A DNA stretch of 64,000 nt from Babylonia areolata (taxonomy: Eukaryota > Mollusca > Gastropoda > Neogastropoda > Buccinidae): the NCBI RefSeq assembly GCF_041734735.1, contig NC_134880.1, forward strand, positions 32,221,330 through 32,285,329, given 5' to 3'. How positions within the stretch are numbered: the first letter of the stretch is position 1; the number at the start of each line of letters is the position of its first letter. This document shows positions 1-10,924 of the stretch, in pieces. A model generated the notes under the pieces. It saw nothing but the letters and a program-made list of their open reading frames with translations, was not told where the DNA came from and did no database searches. Made by a program: the position numbers and the translations under genes.

Positions 1-163
1 TTTCGTCAGACCCAGACAGCTCTGATCAAAGAAATGGACTCCGTCAAAGAATGCTGCTCACGTTTAAGGTGTGAGAACGACCGGCTTTAGGCAGATGTTG
101 ACTGGCTCTGTCAGAAATGTGACTTTTTGGAGCACGAATGCAACCGACTACAAGATGACCAAA
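1..163 (+). mobile_element. LINE ORF1 fragment (coiled-coil part)
   Basis: Frame 1 reads about 54 codons rich in Glu, Lys, Leu and Cys with heptad-like spacing (QTALIKEMDSVKECCSRLRC and on to LEHECNRLQDDQ), with one in-frame stop in the middle. This looks like the trimerising coiled coil of a LINE ORF1. It ends abruptly where the inverted LINE at 164-2835 begins. Plus-strand ORF1-like coding resumes at about 2836, so I infer that both pieces belong to one older plus-strand LINE that was split. The RNA-binding part that should lie between them is not visible. The assignment rests on composition and context only. Confidence 0.45.
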
Positions 164-217
164 CAGAATAGAATTGAATAGAATGTCTTTATTGCCAAGT
201 GTACCGGGGTCACAAGA

Positions 218-234
218 GGGGGGGGGGGGGGGGG
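218..234. repeat. 17-base G run
   Basis: Uninterrupted guanines inside the 3' untranslated region of the minus-strand LINE. It is prone to polymerase slippage and could fold as a quadruplex. Length may be unreliable in the assembly. Confidence 0.9.
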
Positions 235-340
235 AATACTACATAACAAGGTTCGAATATAAATCGAAAATCATACACTAACACAGATACAGTAGGAAAT
301 AGGATACATACAAGTGCATATCAAAATAAAAACTTGTGCA

Positions 341-387
341 TACTCACACACGCACGCACACACACACAAACACACACACACACACAT
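341..387. repeat. (CA)n microsatellite
   Basis: Imperfect CA repeat with CG and AA interruptions, inside the LINE 3' region. Confidence 0.9.
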
Positions 388-2835
388 ATTACATATTACA
401 TGTGGATGGGGCTGATGACTTGATCTTCAGGTAGATGGTTGTTGATTGCACAATTCTATTTATCATACTGGATTTGTTCGAGAGACAGGGCATTGACTGC
501 TTTGGGGAAAAAGCTATTGGCGAAGCGATTGGTTTTCGTCCTAAATTTTTTTGTACCGTCGACCAGAGGGGAGCATCTCGAAAATCCCAAAAGCTGGATG
601 TGATTCGTCCTGGCTGATTCATTTTGCATTTTTGAGTTTCCGCTTATATATCCTCCAGAGAAGGTAGATCAGCCCCTGTAATCTTGGTGGCAGTTTTTAC
701 GATTCTGTTAAGGGCTGCAACTTCTGCCTTGGAAATGTTTCTGTACCAAACAGTAACGGCGAAGGTTAGCACACTTTCAATGACTGCTCGGTAGAAATCA
801 ACCATGATTTCTTTTTTAATTCCGAACTTTTTGAGGCGCCGAAGAAAGTACAGGCGCTGTTGTGCTTTCTTAACAATTTTTTCCGTATTTTTCTCCTATC
901 TCAAATCGTTGGAAATGATTAATCCGAGAAATTTAAATTCGCTGATGATCTCTACTTGCATGTCTTTAATGGCAAGTGGTATGGGGTCAGATCTGGTCTT
1001 CCAGAAATCTAAAATTCTTTTGTTTTTGATGCGTTGAGGTCTAAGTTGTTTTAATCACACCAGCTGACAAGTTCCAGTACGTCTTACCTATATTTTGACT
1101 CATCACTGTTCGTAATCAGCCCTTCTAGAGTAGTATCGTCGGCAAACTTGACCATGGTGTTACATTCATTTTGAGTTGCACAGTCAGGTGTGAATAGCGA
1201 GTACAACAGTGGGGATAGAACACATCCCTGTGGGGTGCCTATGTTGAGAATTAACAACTTGTGGCCTGTATCTTAGAAAATTTAGGATCCATGCACAAAT
1301 TGATTCAGGCAGCGAGAGGTCTTTCAGTTTAAAATATGATTTTGATGGTACTTTTGTGTTGAACACAGAGCTGTATTCAATGAAAAGGATCCTGGCATAG
1401 CTGTTAGGATTTTCGAGATGTTTGAGGACGTGGTAGAGACCTATGCTAATGGCATCTTCAACTGATATGTTAGCTCTATAGGAGAACTAAAAGGGTTTTT
1501 AGATTTTTAGCAATTGTAGAATCAAGCGTTCAAATGTTTTCATTACGACTGATGTTAAGGCTACGGGACGATAATCATTAAGATAACTAGGCTGTACTTT
1601 TTTTGGAACAGGAATGATTGTTGATTTCTTAAAGCAGTGAGGCACCACACGAGACTGAAGGGACACGTTAAATATGTCAGTGAAGACACTACACAGTTGG
1701 ACTGCACACTTCCTCAAAAGGCCTGGTGAGATGTTGTTAGGGCCAGCAGCTTTTCTTATTTTCAGACAACTGAAGTGGAGTCTGACTTCATTCTCTTGGA
1801 CTATGAAAGGGGGAGTGGGGGTGATTTTGGGTGCAGCCACGTCAGAAGTTAGATGATGGTTTGTCGAATCTGGAGTAGAATGTGTTGAGTTTGTCTGTGC
1901 TGTCGACTGTCTGGTGGGTCATTTTATAATCAGTGATTGTTTGCGGACAGGTTTTCTTCTACTTTTTTTCCTATCTAAAAATTTTGCCTTCTTAATGTAT
2001 TTTTCAACACTTCTTTTTTCCTTATTGAGGACTATTCTATCATCAGTTTCGCGAAAAGCTCTCTTTTTCTTCCTATAGTTTTTGCCTAGTTTTAGTCTGT
2101 ACATTTGAAACCGTCCTGCAAGGTCTCAAAGGCAGGGGCCAACCATTGTTTAACAGTTTTCACAACTGGTTTTTCAGCTTTCAGTTTTTGTTTGTAGACC
2201 GGCACCAGATATATCATGCTGTGATCGGACTGTCCCAAAGGCGCACAGCGGATCGAGTGGTACGCCTTCTTGATGGAAGTGTAGCAGTGGTCGAGGGTCT
2301 TGTCACCACGTGTTGGACAGTCCACTTGCTGGTACAGCTTCGGCATTTCTTTCTTGAGGTTGGCTTTGTTGAAGTCACCAGCAACGACGACGGTGGAGTC
2401 CGGCTAACTGTTCTTGCACTTGCTAATTTCGTCTATTAACAGACCAAGTGCGGCGGAGAGGTTGGCTGTGGGGTGGATGTACGCAGCAATCAGCGTCACT
2501 GAGGAAATTTAGGGTGGGAGGTAGAAGGGTCAGCACTGGATAGTTAGAAACTCTACGTCAGGAAAGCATGCACGCAATAGCATTTTGACATCGGAGCACC
2601 AACGTGTGTTCATGAAGAAACACACTGCCGCCCTTTTGCTTGCCTGAGGCAGCAGTGCGGTCAGCTCTGTGTACAGTGAAGCCTGGTGGTTGGACGGCAC
2701 TGTCAGCAATGTCTGGGTTAAGCCACGTTTCAGTGAAACAAAACACAGAGCACTCTTTGTAGTCTCTCCTCGTCTGAATGTTACATGTGGGGTAGAGATC
2801 TAACGTTGGACAGGAACATACTGAGTAGAGGTGGG

Positions 2836-5800
2836 CGAAAACCTCGTTGGCGTAACCTTGAAAGGGCCCCCACCTCGCTTTCCGCATTTCCTCGCGGACT
2901 CATCCTTCTGGAGGACAGGGGAACAAGAAACAAAATGGCAGACGAGCTGGGCATCCGAATAGTGGCTGGCCTGACCACCCGACAGCAGAAGGTGCTACAA
3001 GAACAGAAACGGCAGGGAAGAAATGCCTACTTTCGTAATGGGTGTCTACTTTTCAGGAACAGTCATCAACGTGGACAGGCTCTCCATACTGCTCAAAACG
3101 CACCTGCCAGAGACGTGCCCAGAAGGGAACACTGCTGAACGGACATCCAACAGACCTTCAATTACCCCCCAATACCCCCTTCCGTTTTTGATATGTCAGA
3201 ATACCCTTTACTCCCAGGACAACAGTCCTCATCCAGTCATTCAAAGGTGCCCCAGCCTACCGGATCAACCAGTGTCGGCGGAGGTCACAGAAAAGATGTT
3301 GACGGCCCAATGACAGCCTGGTCTCCAGATCATGGCCCTGGCGGCAGTTGCGAGGTCATCTGCCCTGGTGAGCAGGATGATGGTGCAGCTACCGTCACAG
3401 AAACTCCAGCCAGCAAGCCTACAGTTTCCCCCCAAACTGTTGACCAGACCACAGTGGACAGCGCAGACCCAGCCCTTCCCCATGTCAAGATACTTTAAGT
3501 TCACAAGGTCGTGAACATTCTTCTGTTTCTCCTCAGTCTGCACACGTCTCCTCTGGCCATGGTGACCCAGATGACACTTTCTCTTTTGATGCTGAAAGCC
3601 AGACTTTCGTTAAACAGAGATTTGTTTCAGAGGGATGTGCCCTTGACAATCAAAGTCAGTGTTTAGCTCCGCAGAGTGACGAACAGTACAGTGCGGACAT
3701 GCTGCATGATACATCTTTCAAATCTGACACAGTCACTCAGTCAGCCTCAGTCCTTTTTTACTCAAAGTTTCAGAACTGATGAGAAGCGCATTTAATCTAA
3801 TTGACATTGACATTAATGCTGCTTTAGTTAAGTTTAATGAAGTCATGCACAAAGCTGGTTCTTCCATGCTTAAGCAGGTCACAATAGGCGAAAGAAATAA
3901 TAATTCGTGGTTTGATGGTGAATGTTTTGCAAAACGACGTCCTTTACGACAAACCCTAAGGAAATGCAGAACATCAAATCAGACAGTAGAACAGGCAGAT
4001 GAGAAAAGAGTAGCATACACAGAACAAAGAAAAGAATATAAGAAATTTCTTAAGGAGAAACATAACAAACACAAAGAGCATGCTCTTGACACACTTTTAT
4101 CTAGTTCCAAAGGTACACATTTTGGAGAACTGATAGATCATTAACAAAACAAAACAAAAAACAAAAAAAAGTATGATAACCCCTGATATATGACATGATC
4201 ACTTCAAAAATCTGTTTTCTTCGGATCTAAGCGATCAAGATACACCTGACGAAAACAAGCCTGATCCAGAAATTAATGATCATCACTCAATGACACATGA
4301 AATTCTTGACTATGACATTACAGAAGACGAAGTGCGAAATGCCCTAACAACTCTAAAGAATAATAAGGCACCTGGATCTGACAGTTTGATAAATGAATTC
4401 TACAAATATTCTAATCCCCTTGTTGTGACATTTCTCACAAAGTACTTCAACAAACTTTTTTGAGACAGGAACTTTTCCAGGTAAGTGGACAGAATCTGTA
4501 ATACAAACATTTCACAAGAAAGATGATATTAATTGCCCCAACATTTATAGAGGAATTTCTCTGTTAAATGTGTGCAGTAAGATATACAGTTACATCTTGA
4601 ATAAACGTCTCACTACATGGGCTGAAGACATACAATTATAAATGAAGCTCAAGCAGGATTTCGCAAAAAATATTGTACTACTGATCACATATTTACTCTG
4701 CTAGGTCTGGTACAAAAGCAACTCCTTGACCACTGTAAGCTTTATGTTGCGTTTATTGATTTTAAAAAAGCCTTCCATTTAGCAGATAGAAACCACCTTT
4801 GGAGGGTCCTCAAGCAAAATGGTGTAACAGGGAGAATGTATAAAGCAGTTAAAAGCATATACAATGTTGTTAAAGCAAGAGTAAGACCTAACTAATTTTT
4901 CCGCCCTCTTGGTGTAAAACAAGGGGAAATATGTAGTCCAATTTTGTTCTCCTTTCTGATAAATGAGCTAGCTAATGACATTCAAATATTCGGTAAACAT
5001 GGCATCAGATTGTCTCCTGGGGACATTTTCGAAATCCTTATATTGTTATTTGCAGATGATGATACTGGCCTTCAGCAACAACTGAATATCTTGAGGGACA
5101 CTGCTAAAGACATTGGTCTCTATGTAAAATTTGACAAATCTAAGAAAGTTATATTCAGAAATGGTGGTTATGTTTCATCAAAAGAGAAATGGTTTTATGA
5201 TGGCCCAAAGCTAGAGATTGTTAACTGCTATAAATATCTTGGTATTATATTTTCATCAGGTCTCACTTTCTCGTATGTATTAGAAGACATGGCTGTTAGA
5301 GCTAAAAAGGGGGTTCTCTCCTTTTTGAAATTGCTATGGACAATTGGTGACCAGTCTCCACAAATATTCTTCAAGTTATTTGATAGCCAAATACAGCCTA
5401 TGCTCATATATCCTTCTGAGTTCTGGGGCCTGATGGCTGATCAAAGTATTATTGAAAAAGTCTATTTATTTGCTTTAAAGAGATTACTAAATGTAAGCAT
5501 TAGAACTTCAAATTCTCCAATCTATGCAGAGACAGGAAGGTATCCACTCTATATAACAGCATACACTAAATGTATAAAAATTTTGGTTTAAGTTAGAGAC
5601 TGTGCCTTCACACCGTCTACCATTCAAAATATACACAATGCTTTACAACTTACACTGTAACAATAAAAACAACTGGGTTTCTAATGTGTGTTTCACATAA
5701 TACCGTTATGAATTTGGACATGTTTGGGAAAACCAAGGGGTGGGTTTTAGTAAGGGATTTTTGTCTCTATGGAAACCGAGATTAAAAGATTGTTTTCTTC

Positions 5801-6035
5801 AGGATTGGAACAGTGACGTTTCGGGAGAACGGTTTTCTTTTTATACTTCATTTAAATCAGTTCCCGACATTCCCCAAGCTGTATCTAAAATAAGTAACAT
5901 TGCTGTCAGATAAGCATTAATACGCTTCAGGTAAGGTGTGTCTTCCTTAAAAACTCATAGATATTGCTTCATTGCCCAGTCACCTGAGAGTATGTTTTGT
6001 CCATTTTGTAAAAATGCTCCAGAATCTGAAATTCA
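2836..6035 (+). mobile_element. Decayed LINE: ORF1 C-terminus, linker, RT and zinc knuckle
   Basis: Plus-strand pieces in LINE order. At 2840-3130 there is an ORF1 C-terminal-like domain (TTRQQKVLQEQKRQGRNAYF). A Ser/Pro/Gln-rich stretch follows to 3770. A linker at 3779-4144 contains NSWFDGECFAKRR. RT fingers and palm run from 4200 to 5590. RT landmarks are NNKAPGSDS (about 4365), AGFRK (about 4655), FIDFKKAF (about 4757), the GVKQGEI(C)SP block (about 4912) and LLFADDDTG (about 5044), then YKYLGIIF (about 5235). At 5940-6055 a CPFCKNAPESEIHFLTHLC-type C2HC knuckle closes the ORF. The longest open stretch is 215 codons (4944-5591); the rest is broken by stops. No endonuclease is seen between the ORF1 part and the linker, so the copy has lost that segment. 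It is related to the fragments at 9070 and 27243 by the FRNGG/YLG context. The hairpin-ended repeat at 6036 interrupts its 3' end. Confidence 0.75.
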
Positions 6036-7099
6036 CTTTTTGACTCACTTGTGTAAACAAAGTGAGTCTATGTTTTAGCCTGGTGTTCAGTTGTGTGTGT
6101 GTGTGTGTGTGTGTCCACGGTAAACTTTAACATTGCCATTTTCCCTGCAAATACTTTGTCAGTTGACACCAAATTTGGCATAAAAATAGGAAAAATTCAG
6201 TTCTTTCCAGTCATCTTGTTTAAAACAAACTGAACCTCTGGGATGGGCACAAAAAATATTTTAAAAAGAAGCCAAATTATATGCAAACTGTTTTTTCTTT
6301 GGGTTTTTTTTTTTTTTTTTTTTTAAGTTTTATTATTATTCTCTAAACTTGGCACTTTGATCAGATGTTCTGACACAACAACAAGAGCAGTCATTTTTAT
6401 CATTTTTTGTTCAAACAGGAACTTCTTTTGCTAAGCATGGAAGTTATATTGATTTTGCATGTCTTTGGTGCAGATAGTAAAAAAGGGAAATTAATCTGTA
6501 ATTAATGCTAGAGGGGTTAATTTGCTTTAAACTGATCTTTCTCATCTTTAACATTACATTTTGAAATTATACTCAATACACAAAAAGCTTGTGTGCTTTA
6601 CTCTCAGTGTACAGGGCTTCCACTATGTTCATTCGCCGAAGTGGTCTTTTTCGGAAAATACTAAAATCAATACTACGAGTGGACTTTATAGATCTATTGG
6701 CTGAGCCCTGAAGGTCATGGGCAAAAATCAATTGCGTACACATATTTATACATATTCAAACCGCGTGCTCATATTCCTCGCGAACGAAGGACGCCATTTT
6801 GTTCAAGTTAAAGTTGTTGACCTGCCCGTTCAATCCTATATTCAATCAATACACGATAACATGTGATGGAAAGTTGAGGAGACCATTAAATATTTATTCT
6901 GAGAAAGATTTGTGAACGCCTCATCACTTACTGGATTATGCCCCAAACTGCCATAAAAATATCAACAAAATCAGTTGGAATTCACAGTTAAAAATATTTA
7001 ACCATGAGAGTTAATACCCTTGATGAAACGTAAAAATTTCCAGTCTTGACTTTTCTCAAAATGAAGTCCTTTTCACTTCATAAGACGTTTAGGAAGTAG

Positions 7100-7103
<4 letters not shown>

Positions 7104-7160
<57 letters not shown>
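7104..7160. repeat. (TA)n microsatellite
   Basis: About 57 bases of uninterrupted TA in repeat copy A. Copy B lacks it at the matching place, so it expanded or arrived after the copies separated. Confidence 0.95.
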
Positions 7161-7164
<4 letters not shown>

Positions 7165-8457
7165 AACATAATCACTTACATCTGTTGTTGTTTATGTTCA
7201 CATTTTCCCCCCCTCTATTTTGAATGTCATAATGAATTTATCTATATATAATAAAACGGTGGTTGACCCAAGAAAGTCCGGGGAAAAAAAAACGTTTAGG
7301 AAGTACTTGTATTTGGCTCTACATGTTATTAGTTTAACAAAATACTCAATTTTCATATCAACTTTAAAACTGTAAACTAGAATGAACATAAAAGAGAAAT
7401 TGAATTGACCCTGTCGTAACATTCCAGGCGGGTGTAACTAAACTTGTACATCTATCTAGATCCAGAGAAAAGGGCTAAATGTTGCAGTGTGATTGCGTCA
7501 ATAGCCACGTCTCCTTTACCGCGGACTTACTTTTTTTTTTCTTTTTTTTTTTAATTGCCCTTAAAGATTTTTTGAATGCCCAAGATACATCAGAATAATA
7601 TGATTTAAATAGCGTTCTCACTGCGAATATGGCAGTTAATTTATCGCCCTTAAAAAAGCATGTTTAGATATTAAATTTTAGAACGTCAGTTAGGGTACGT
7701 TCACACTAGGCTGTAACCAGGATCTAACCAAATGGTTACATTGAGGGATGTAACTACCATGAGACAAACTTTAGATTTTTCATACAGCATGAGTGAACGG
7801 AAAGCGTCTAACCACTGTCTAACTATTAGGCTCGCCCCTTTTCCCGCGCGTTTTTTGACTGAGAGCAGCAGTTCTCGCTCGCTGGCTGGGTTTTGTTTTG
7901 CGCTGAAGTTAGACTGGTGGCATCTAACTACCGTTGTAACTTCGTTCTAACTTGAACAAGTTACAAGCCAAGTTACAGGGGTGCTGTGGCTGAGGCGTCA
8001 TGTACAGATTGGGGTATACTTTTGTTTTCTGTGGTTCCCGTGGGTTTCCATGAGATGGGGGGGTCTTGAAAAATCGAAAAATGTCGAAAAATCAGTCTCG
8101 TGTGTCGTGGATTCGTGTAGATGCAGCAAGAAGAACGAAAAAAATGAGTCAGCCAGCTTAAATACATTCACACTGTAACTGATCAAGTTACAACACGCGT
8201 GGATGTGACTCACTATAACTGACCCCAACCATGCAAAGAAGGTTGCAATCACTTGCAGTCGGTTAGATGTGTCGGGCCAGACAATTTGCATACCGCACGC
8301 AGCGTGCGTGCAAGCGGAGATTAGAAAAGAGAGATAAACCACTCGCGGCAGGCCCCTTCTTACTGTCTATAACAGTGCTGAAGCCGTTTTGGGGCACACA
8401 CGCAGTGCGGAAGGGTGGGGGTAAATCACCCTCTCCTTCCCCACCTGAAGGAAACTG

Positions 8458-8523
8458 GTCGGTTCTGACGGTTCAGCTGCAGTAAAGCGAGTCGGTTCTG
8501 ACGGTTCAGCTGCAGTAAAGCGA
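8458..8523. repeat. 33-bp tandem duplication
   Basis: Two identical 33-base units (8458-8490 and 8491-8523), each beginning gtcggttctgacggttcagc, inside the transposon. Perfect identity points to a recent replication or repair event. Confidence 0.95.
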
Positions 8524-8659
8524 AAGTTAGGTTATGCCTGGAATTTCCCACGTGTAGTAAGATTCGCTGTATACAATGAAAACCGATTCATTTTTGCTTG
8601 GTTTTTAGCACGTTTGCATCTGCTTGAATGTAGATAATGTAAAAAGAAAATAAAGCAGC

Positions 8660-8712
8660 TCCCCCCACCACCAACTCCCCCCCCCACCCCACCCCCCACC
8701 CCCACCCCCCCA
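8660..8712. repeat. C-rich CCCCACCC tract
   Basis: Low-complexity cytosine-rich tract within the transposon interior. The minus-strand Gly-rich ORF across it is an artefact. Confidence 0.85.
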
Positions 8713-8811
8713 GCGCAATGTTGCACATGAGAGAGACAGTTGTAAATTATTGAACTGCTACTTTTTCTTCACACTTTCTGGTTTACATCACCATTTCTTC
8801 AACAACAACAA

Positions 8812-9066
8812 CAAAAATATATATATATATCAAAACATAAAACATATTCAGCTCTGTCTCTCTTCTAACATCTGTCTATACATACATACATACATACATA
8901 CATACATAATTTCATATAGATCTATCAGTATGTAAATCTAAATCTATCTATATGTACATAATCATATATATAATTCATATATATACGAACGCTTCATGTT
9001 GCCCGAGCAGACCGTTGTATTGTGCTCTTTCTCTCTCTCTAAGTCTCTGTCTCTGTCTCTCTCTCT
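8812..9066. repeat. Cluster of (AT)n, (CATA)n and (CT)n repeats
   Basis: Short (AT)n at 8816-8831, (CATA)n at about 8878-8908, and (CT)n at about 9029-9066. They fill the gap between the transposon arm and the captured LINE fragment. Confidence 0.85.
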
Positions 9067-9069
9067 CGG

Positions 9070-9612
9070 GAGTTTTACATGGCTGTTAAAAGCATCTACG
9101 ATTCTGTACTTGTATGTGTTCGTGACAAAGGTATTTATTCAGACTTTTTTCAGTGTCCAAGAGGGGTTAAACAAGGTTGTATGCTAAGCTCACAGCTGTT
9201 TTCCTTTTTCATCGGTGAATTGGCAGTGGAGTTATCAAAGAAGGGGAGACATGGAATACAAATGATACCTGGCGCAACAGATTTGCTCTTAATGCTATTT
9301 GCTGATGATGTTGTTCTCTTGTCTGACACACCCATAGGGTTACAAAATCAATTAAATGCCCTTAAGCAAGAAACAGACAGACTACAACAAACAGTGAATC
9401 TCGATAAGACCAATATTATAGTTTTCCGCAATGGAGGTCATCTTTCGACTCGTGAAAAATGGTGCTGTGGTGATAGGGAAATAAAAGTAACCAATACATA
9501 TAAATATTTAGGAATGTTATTCACAACAAAATTGAGTTTGACATCTGCGTGGGATGAAGCAAACAGAAAAGGGAAAAAAGGTGTAATCCAAATTATAAAA
9601 TCACTCAGGAGA
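9070..9612 (+). mobile_element. LINE reverse-transcriptase fragment inside the transposon
   Basis: An open frame from 9079 reads the RT palm: GVKQGCMLSSQLFSFF, then MLFADDVVLLSD (the FADD catalytic pair), LDKTNIIVFRNGG and NTYKYLGMLFTTK. It lacks the fingers, endonuclease and C-terminus. Homology stops near 9612, after IIKSLRRLR. The motif order and FRNGG block place it in the same family as the RT at 4944-5591. It is less decayed than that copy, with about 180 uninterrupted codons. The DNA transposon therefore contains a captured or inserted LINE piece. No poly-A or target duplication was evident. Confidence 0.8.
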
Positions 9613-10088
9613 CTGCGTTCGACTGACGCTTTCCCTTAGTTTGGGCGGGGCAAAGGCAGCTCATGAATAATGAATGCGTCTCGCGGCGCAGGCTGCCTGG
9701 TTTCAGCAATTTCTGCAAGTGGTTTATCTCTCTTTTCTAATCTCCGGTGCAATGCATGCTATTTTGTTTTGACGTCGGAGTTTTTTTCAAACTCGGCTCC
9801 GCCTCTATTTTCTGCTCTAACTCACTGGAACCAACGGGGACTAGTGTGAATGCCTTTGTAACCGTTTATAACTTGATCGGGCGATGTAACCTCGAAAATT
9901 TTTTATCTCCTGAGTCATATTTTTGGGGGCCATCTAACCACCTATCTAACCAAAAATCGGGTCTTCCCGAAAAATCGTCTAACCGATGGGAACCCACTGC
10001 AACCAAAAATTCGTGGTTCCAGTGAGTTAGAGAGCGATGTAACCATTTGGTTAGATCGTGGTTACAGCCTAGTGTGAACGTAGCATTA

Positions 10089-10155
10089 AGGAGCCACGAT
10101 AGTGTTTTGTTAAGATAGTTTCTTCTCACCCGAAACGTGGGGTTCGAATCTGCCG
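10089..10155 (+). repeat. tRNA-like box in repeat copy A
   Basis: A-box-like TAGTGTTTTGTTAAGA and B-box GGTTCGAATCT at tRNA spacing. Copy B keeps a better A-box (TAGTGTAATGGATAAGG). The stems do not pair as a real tRNA, so this is a tRNA-derived relic and not a gene. Confidence 0.6.
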
Positions 10156-10302
10156 TCGTAACTTTTTTCTTTTTTTTCTTTTTTTTTTTTTTAACCCCGA
10201 AGCTTTATAATAACAGACACGTTTTAACGATTTTTTTTTTTTTTTTTTTTTTTTTAAGTGTATTACAAGTGAATCTTGAAGGCCTTGCCTCTCTTGTTAC
10301 TT

Positions 10303-10750
10303 TTCTGTTCTAACTAACGTGACATCAGGGAAAAGTATTTACCCCGCTAATTTTTCTCCCGACCATCAGCTTTTTATATGACACTTTTGATGGCCAGTGA
10401 CAAACACTGTAAAGTGGTTGCATGGTATATTTTGAGGCTTTAAAAAAGAGGCATTTGGATTTAGAGAAAGTGCATAAGAGTTAACAAATTATTACAAATT
10501 AAAACATGCTCAAACTTAAATACCTCCTCAACCGAATAATTATCAGTTGCACTGCTGTGTATGTGTATGTCTGTACTATTGTTTGTATGTATACTGATAT
10601 GTATTCAATGTGTTTTTTACTTAATTTTGGTGTGTGTTTTTTGCTGCTTTAAAAAAAAAATTTATTATTGTTATTATTTTATTTTATTTTTTTTTACATT
10701 TACTCGTCCCTATGACATGGGCATGTGGCCTAGTGCATTAAATCATCTGA

Positions 10751-10806
<56 letters not shown>

Positions 10807-10920
10807 CACTTGTACACATTTTTCCAACTAATATGATTAGATTGATGTGCGGCTGATTATTAACCCAAACAGTATATCTCTATTTGAAAGTTTCAACCTG
10901 ACATTCACAAAAGTACGACG
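10303..10920. other. No gene seen; (TC)n microsatellite
   Basis: AT-rich spacer with T-runs. A pure (TC)n tract of about 48 bases lies at about 10755-10802. No coding or repeat similarity was recognised otherwise. Confidence 0.7.
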
Positions 10921-10924
10921 ATGA

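Larger units (their letters stand above)
164..2835 (-). mobile_element. Rex1/CR1-type LINE, decayed ORF2 with 3' tail
   Basis: Read on the minus strand from about 2835 down to 164, the pieces follow standard LINE ORF2 order. The endonuclease starts at LSNVRSL and has the FTETWL motif, VVVAGDFN near 2385 and a CPTRGDKTLDHCYT/GQSDHS block (2250-2320). A basic linker follows. The RT fingers lie at 1499-1840 (KAAGPNNISPGLLRKC, DYRPVALTS). The palm comes next, with GTPQGCVLSPLLYSLF near 1230 and VKFADDTTLEGL near 1150. The 3' end at 164-185 is a short AATAG/AATTG tandem repeat, the kind of microsatellite tail used by CR1-group LINEs. The reading frame is broken by many stops and frameshifts, so the copy is dead. 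Clade (Rex1 within the CR1 group) is inferred from the RT motifs. It appears inserted into the plus-strand LINE around it. Confidence 0.8.
7693..10085. mobile_element. TIR DNA transposon with TTA target duplication, non-autonomous
   Basis: The left end (7693-7740) and right end (10038-10085) are inverted copies matching at 45 of 48 bases, starting with GGGTACGTTCACACTAGGCT on the left. The flank reads cagTTA on the left and TTAagg on the right. Copy B of the host repeat has a single cagTTAagg, so the TSD is TTA. A TTA/TWA duplication with GGG-type ends fits PIF/Harbinger, but the class is inferred. Both arms are crowded with TAAC motifs. A second, perfect 29-base inverted pair lies inside (8315-8343 and 9718-9746). 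No transposase is present. The middle holds low-complexity DNA and a LINE RT fragment (9070-9612), so it would need a transposase from elsewhere. Confidence 0.85.
6036..10302 (+). mobile_element. Hairpin-ended ~1.6 kb repeat, copy A (split by a DNA transposon)
   Basis: Copy A runs 6036-7692 and 10086-10302, with the transposon at 7693-10085 between. It begins CTTTTTGACTCAC, and the arm GACTCACTTGTG is followed 4 bases later by its near-complement CAAAGTGAGTC, forming a hairpin. A (GT)n tract, a long AT-rich unique stretch, a tRNA-like box (10089-10155), T-runs and the end CTTGAAGGCCTTGCC follow. Near the 3' end the sequence ACAAGTGA.TCTTGAAGG is an inverted match to the 5' arm. Copy B (12290-17970) matches throughout by eye, and a diverged relative lies at 31690-32515. 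There is no protein-coding content. The class is unknown to me: terminal inverted similarity suggests a DNA-type element, while the tRNA-like box suggests a SINE-like part. Confidence 0.75.
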
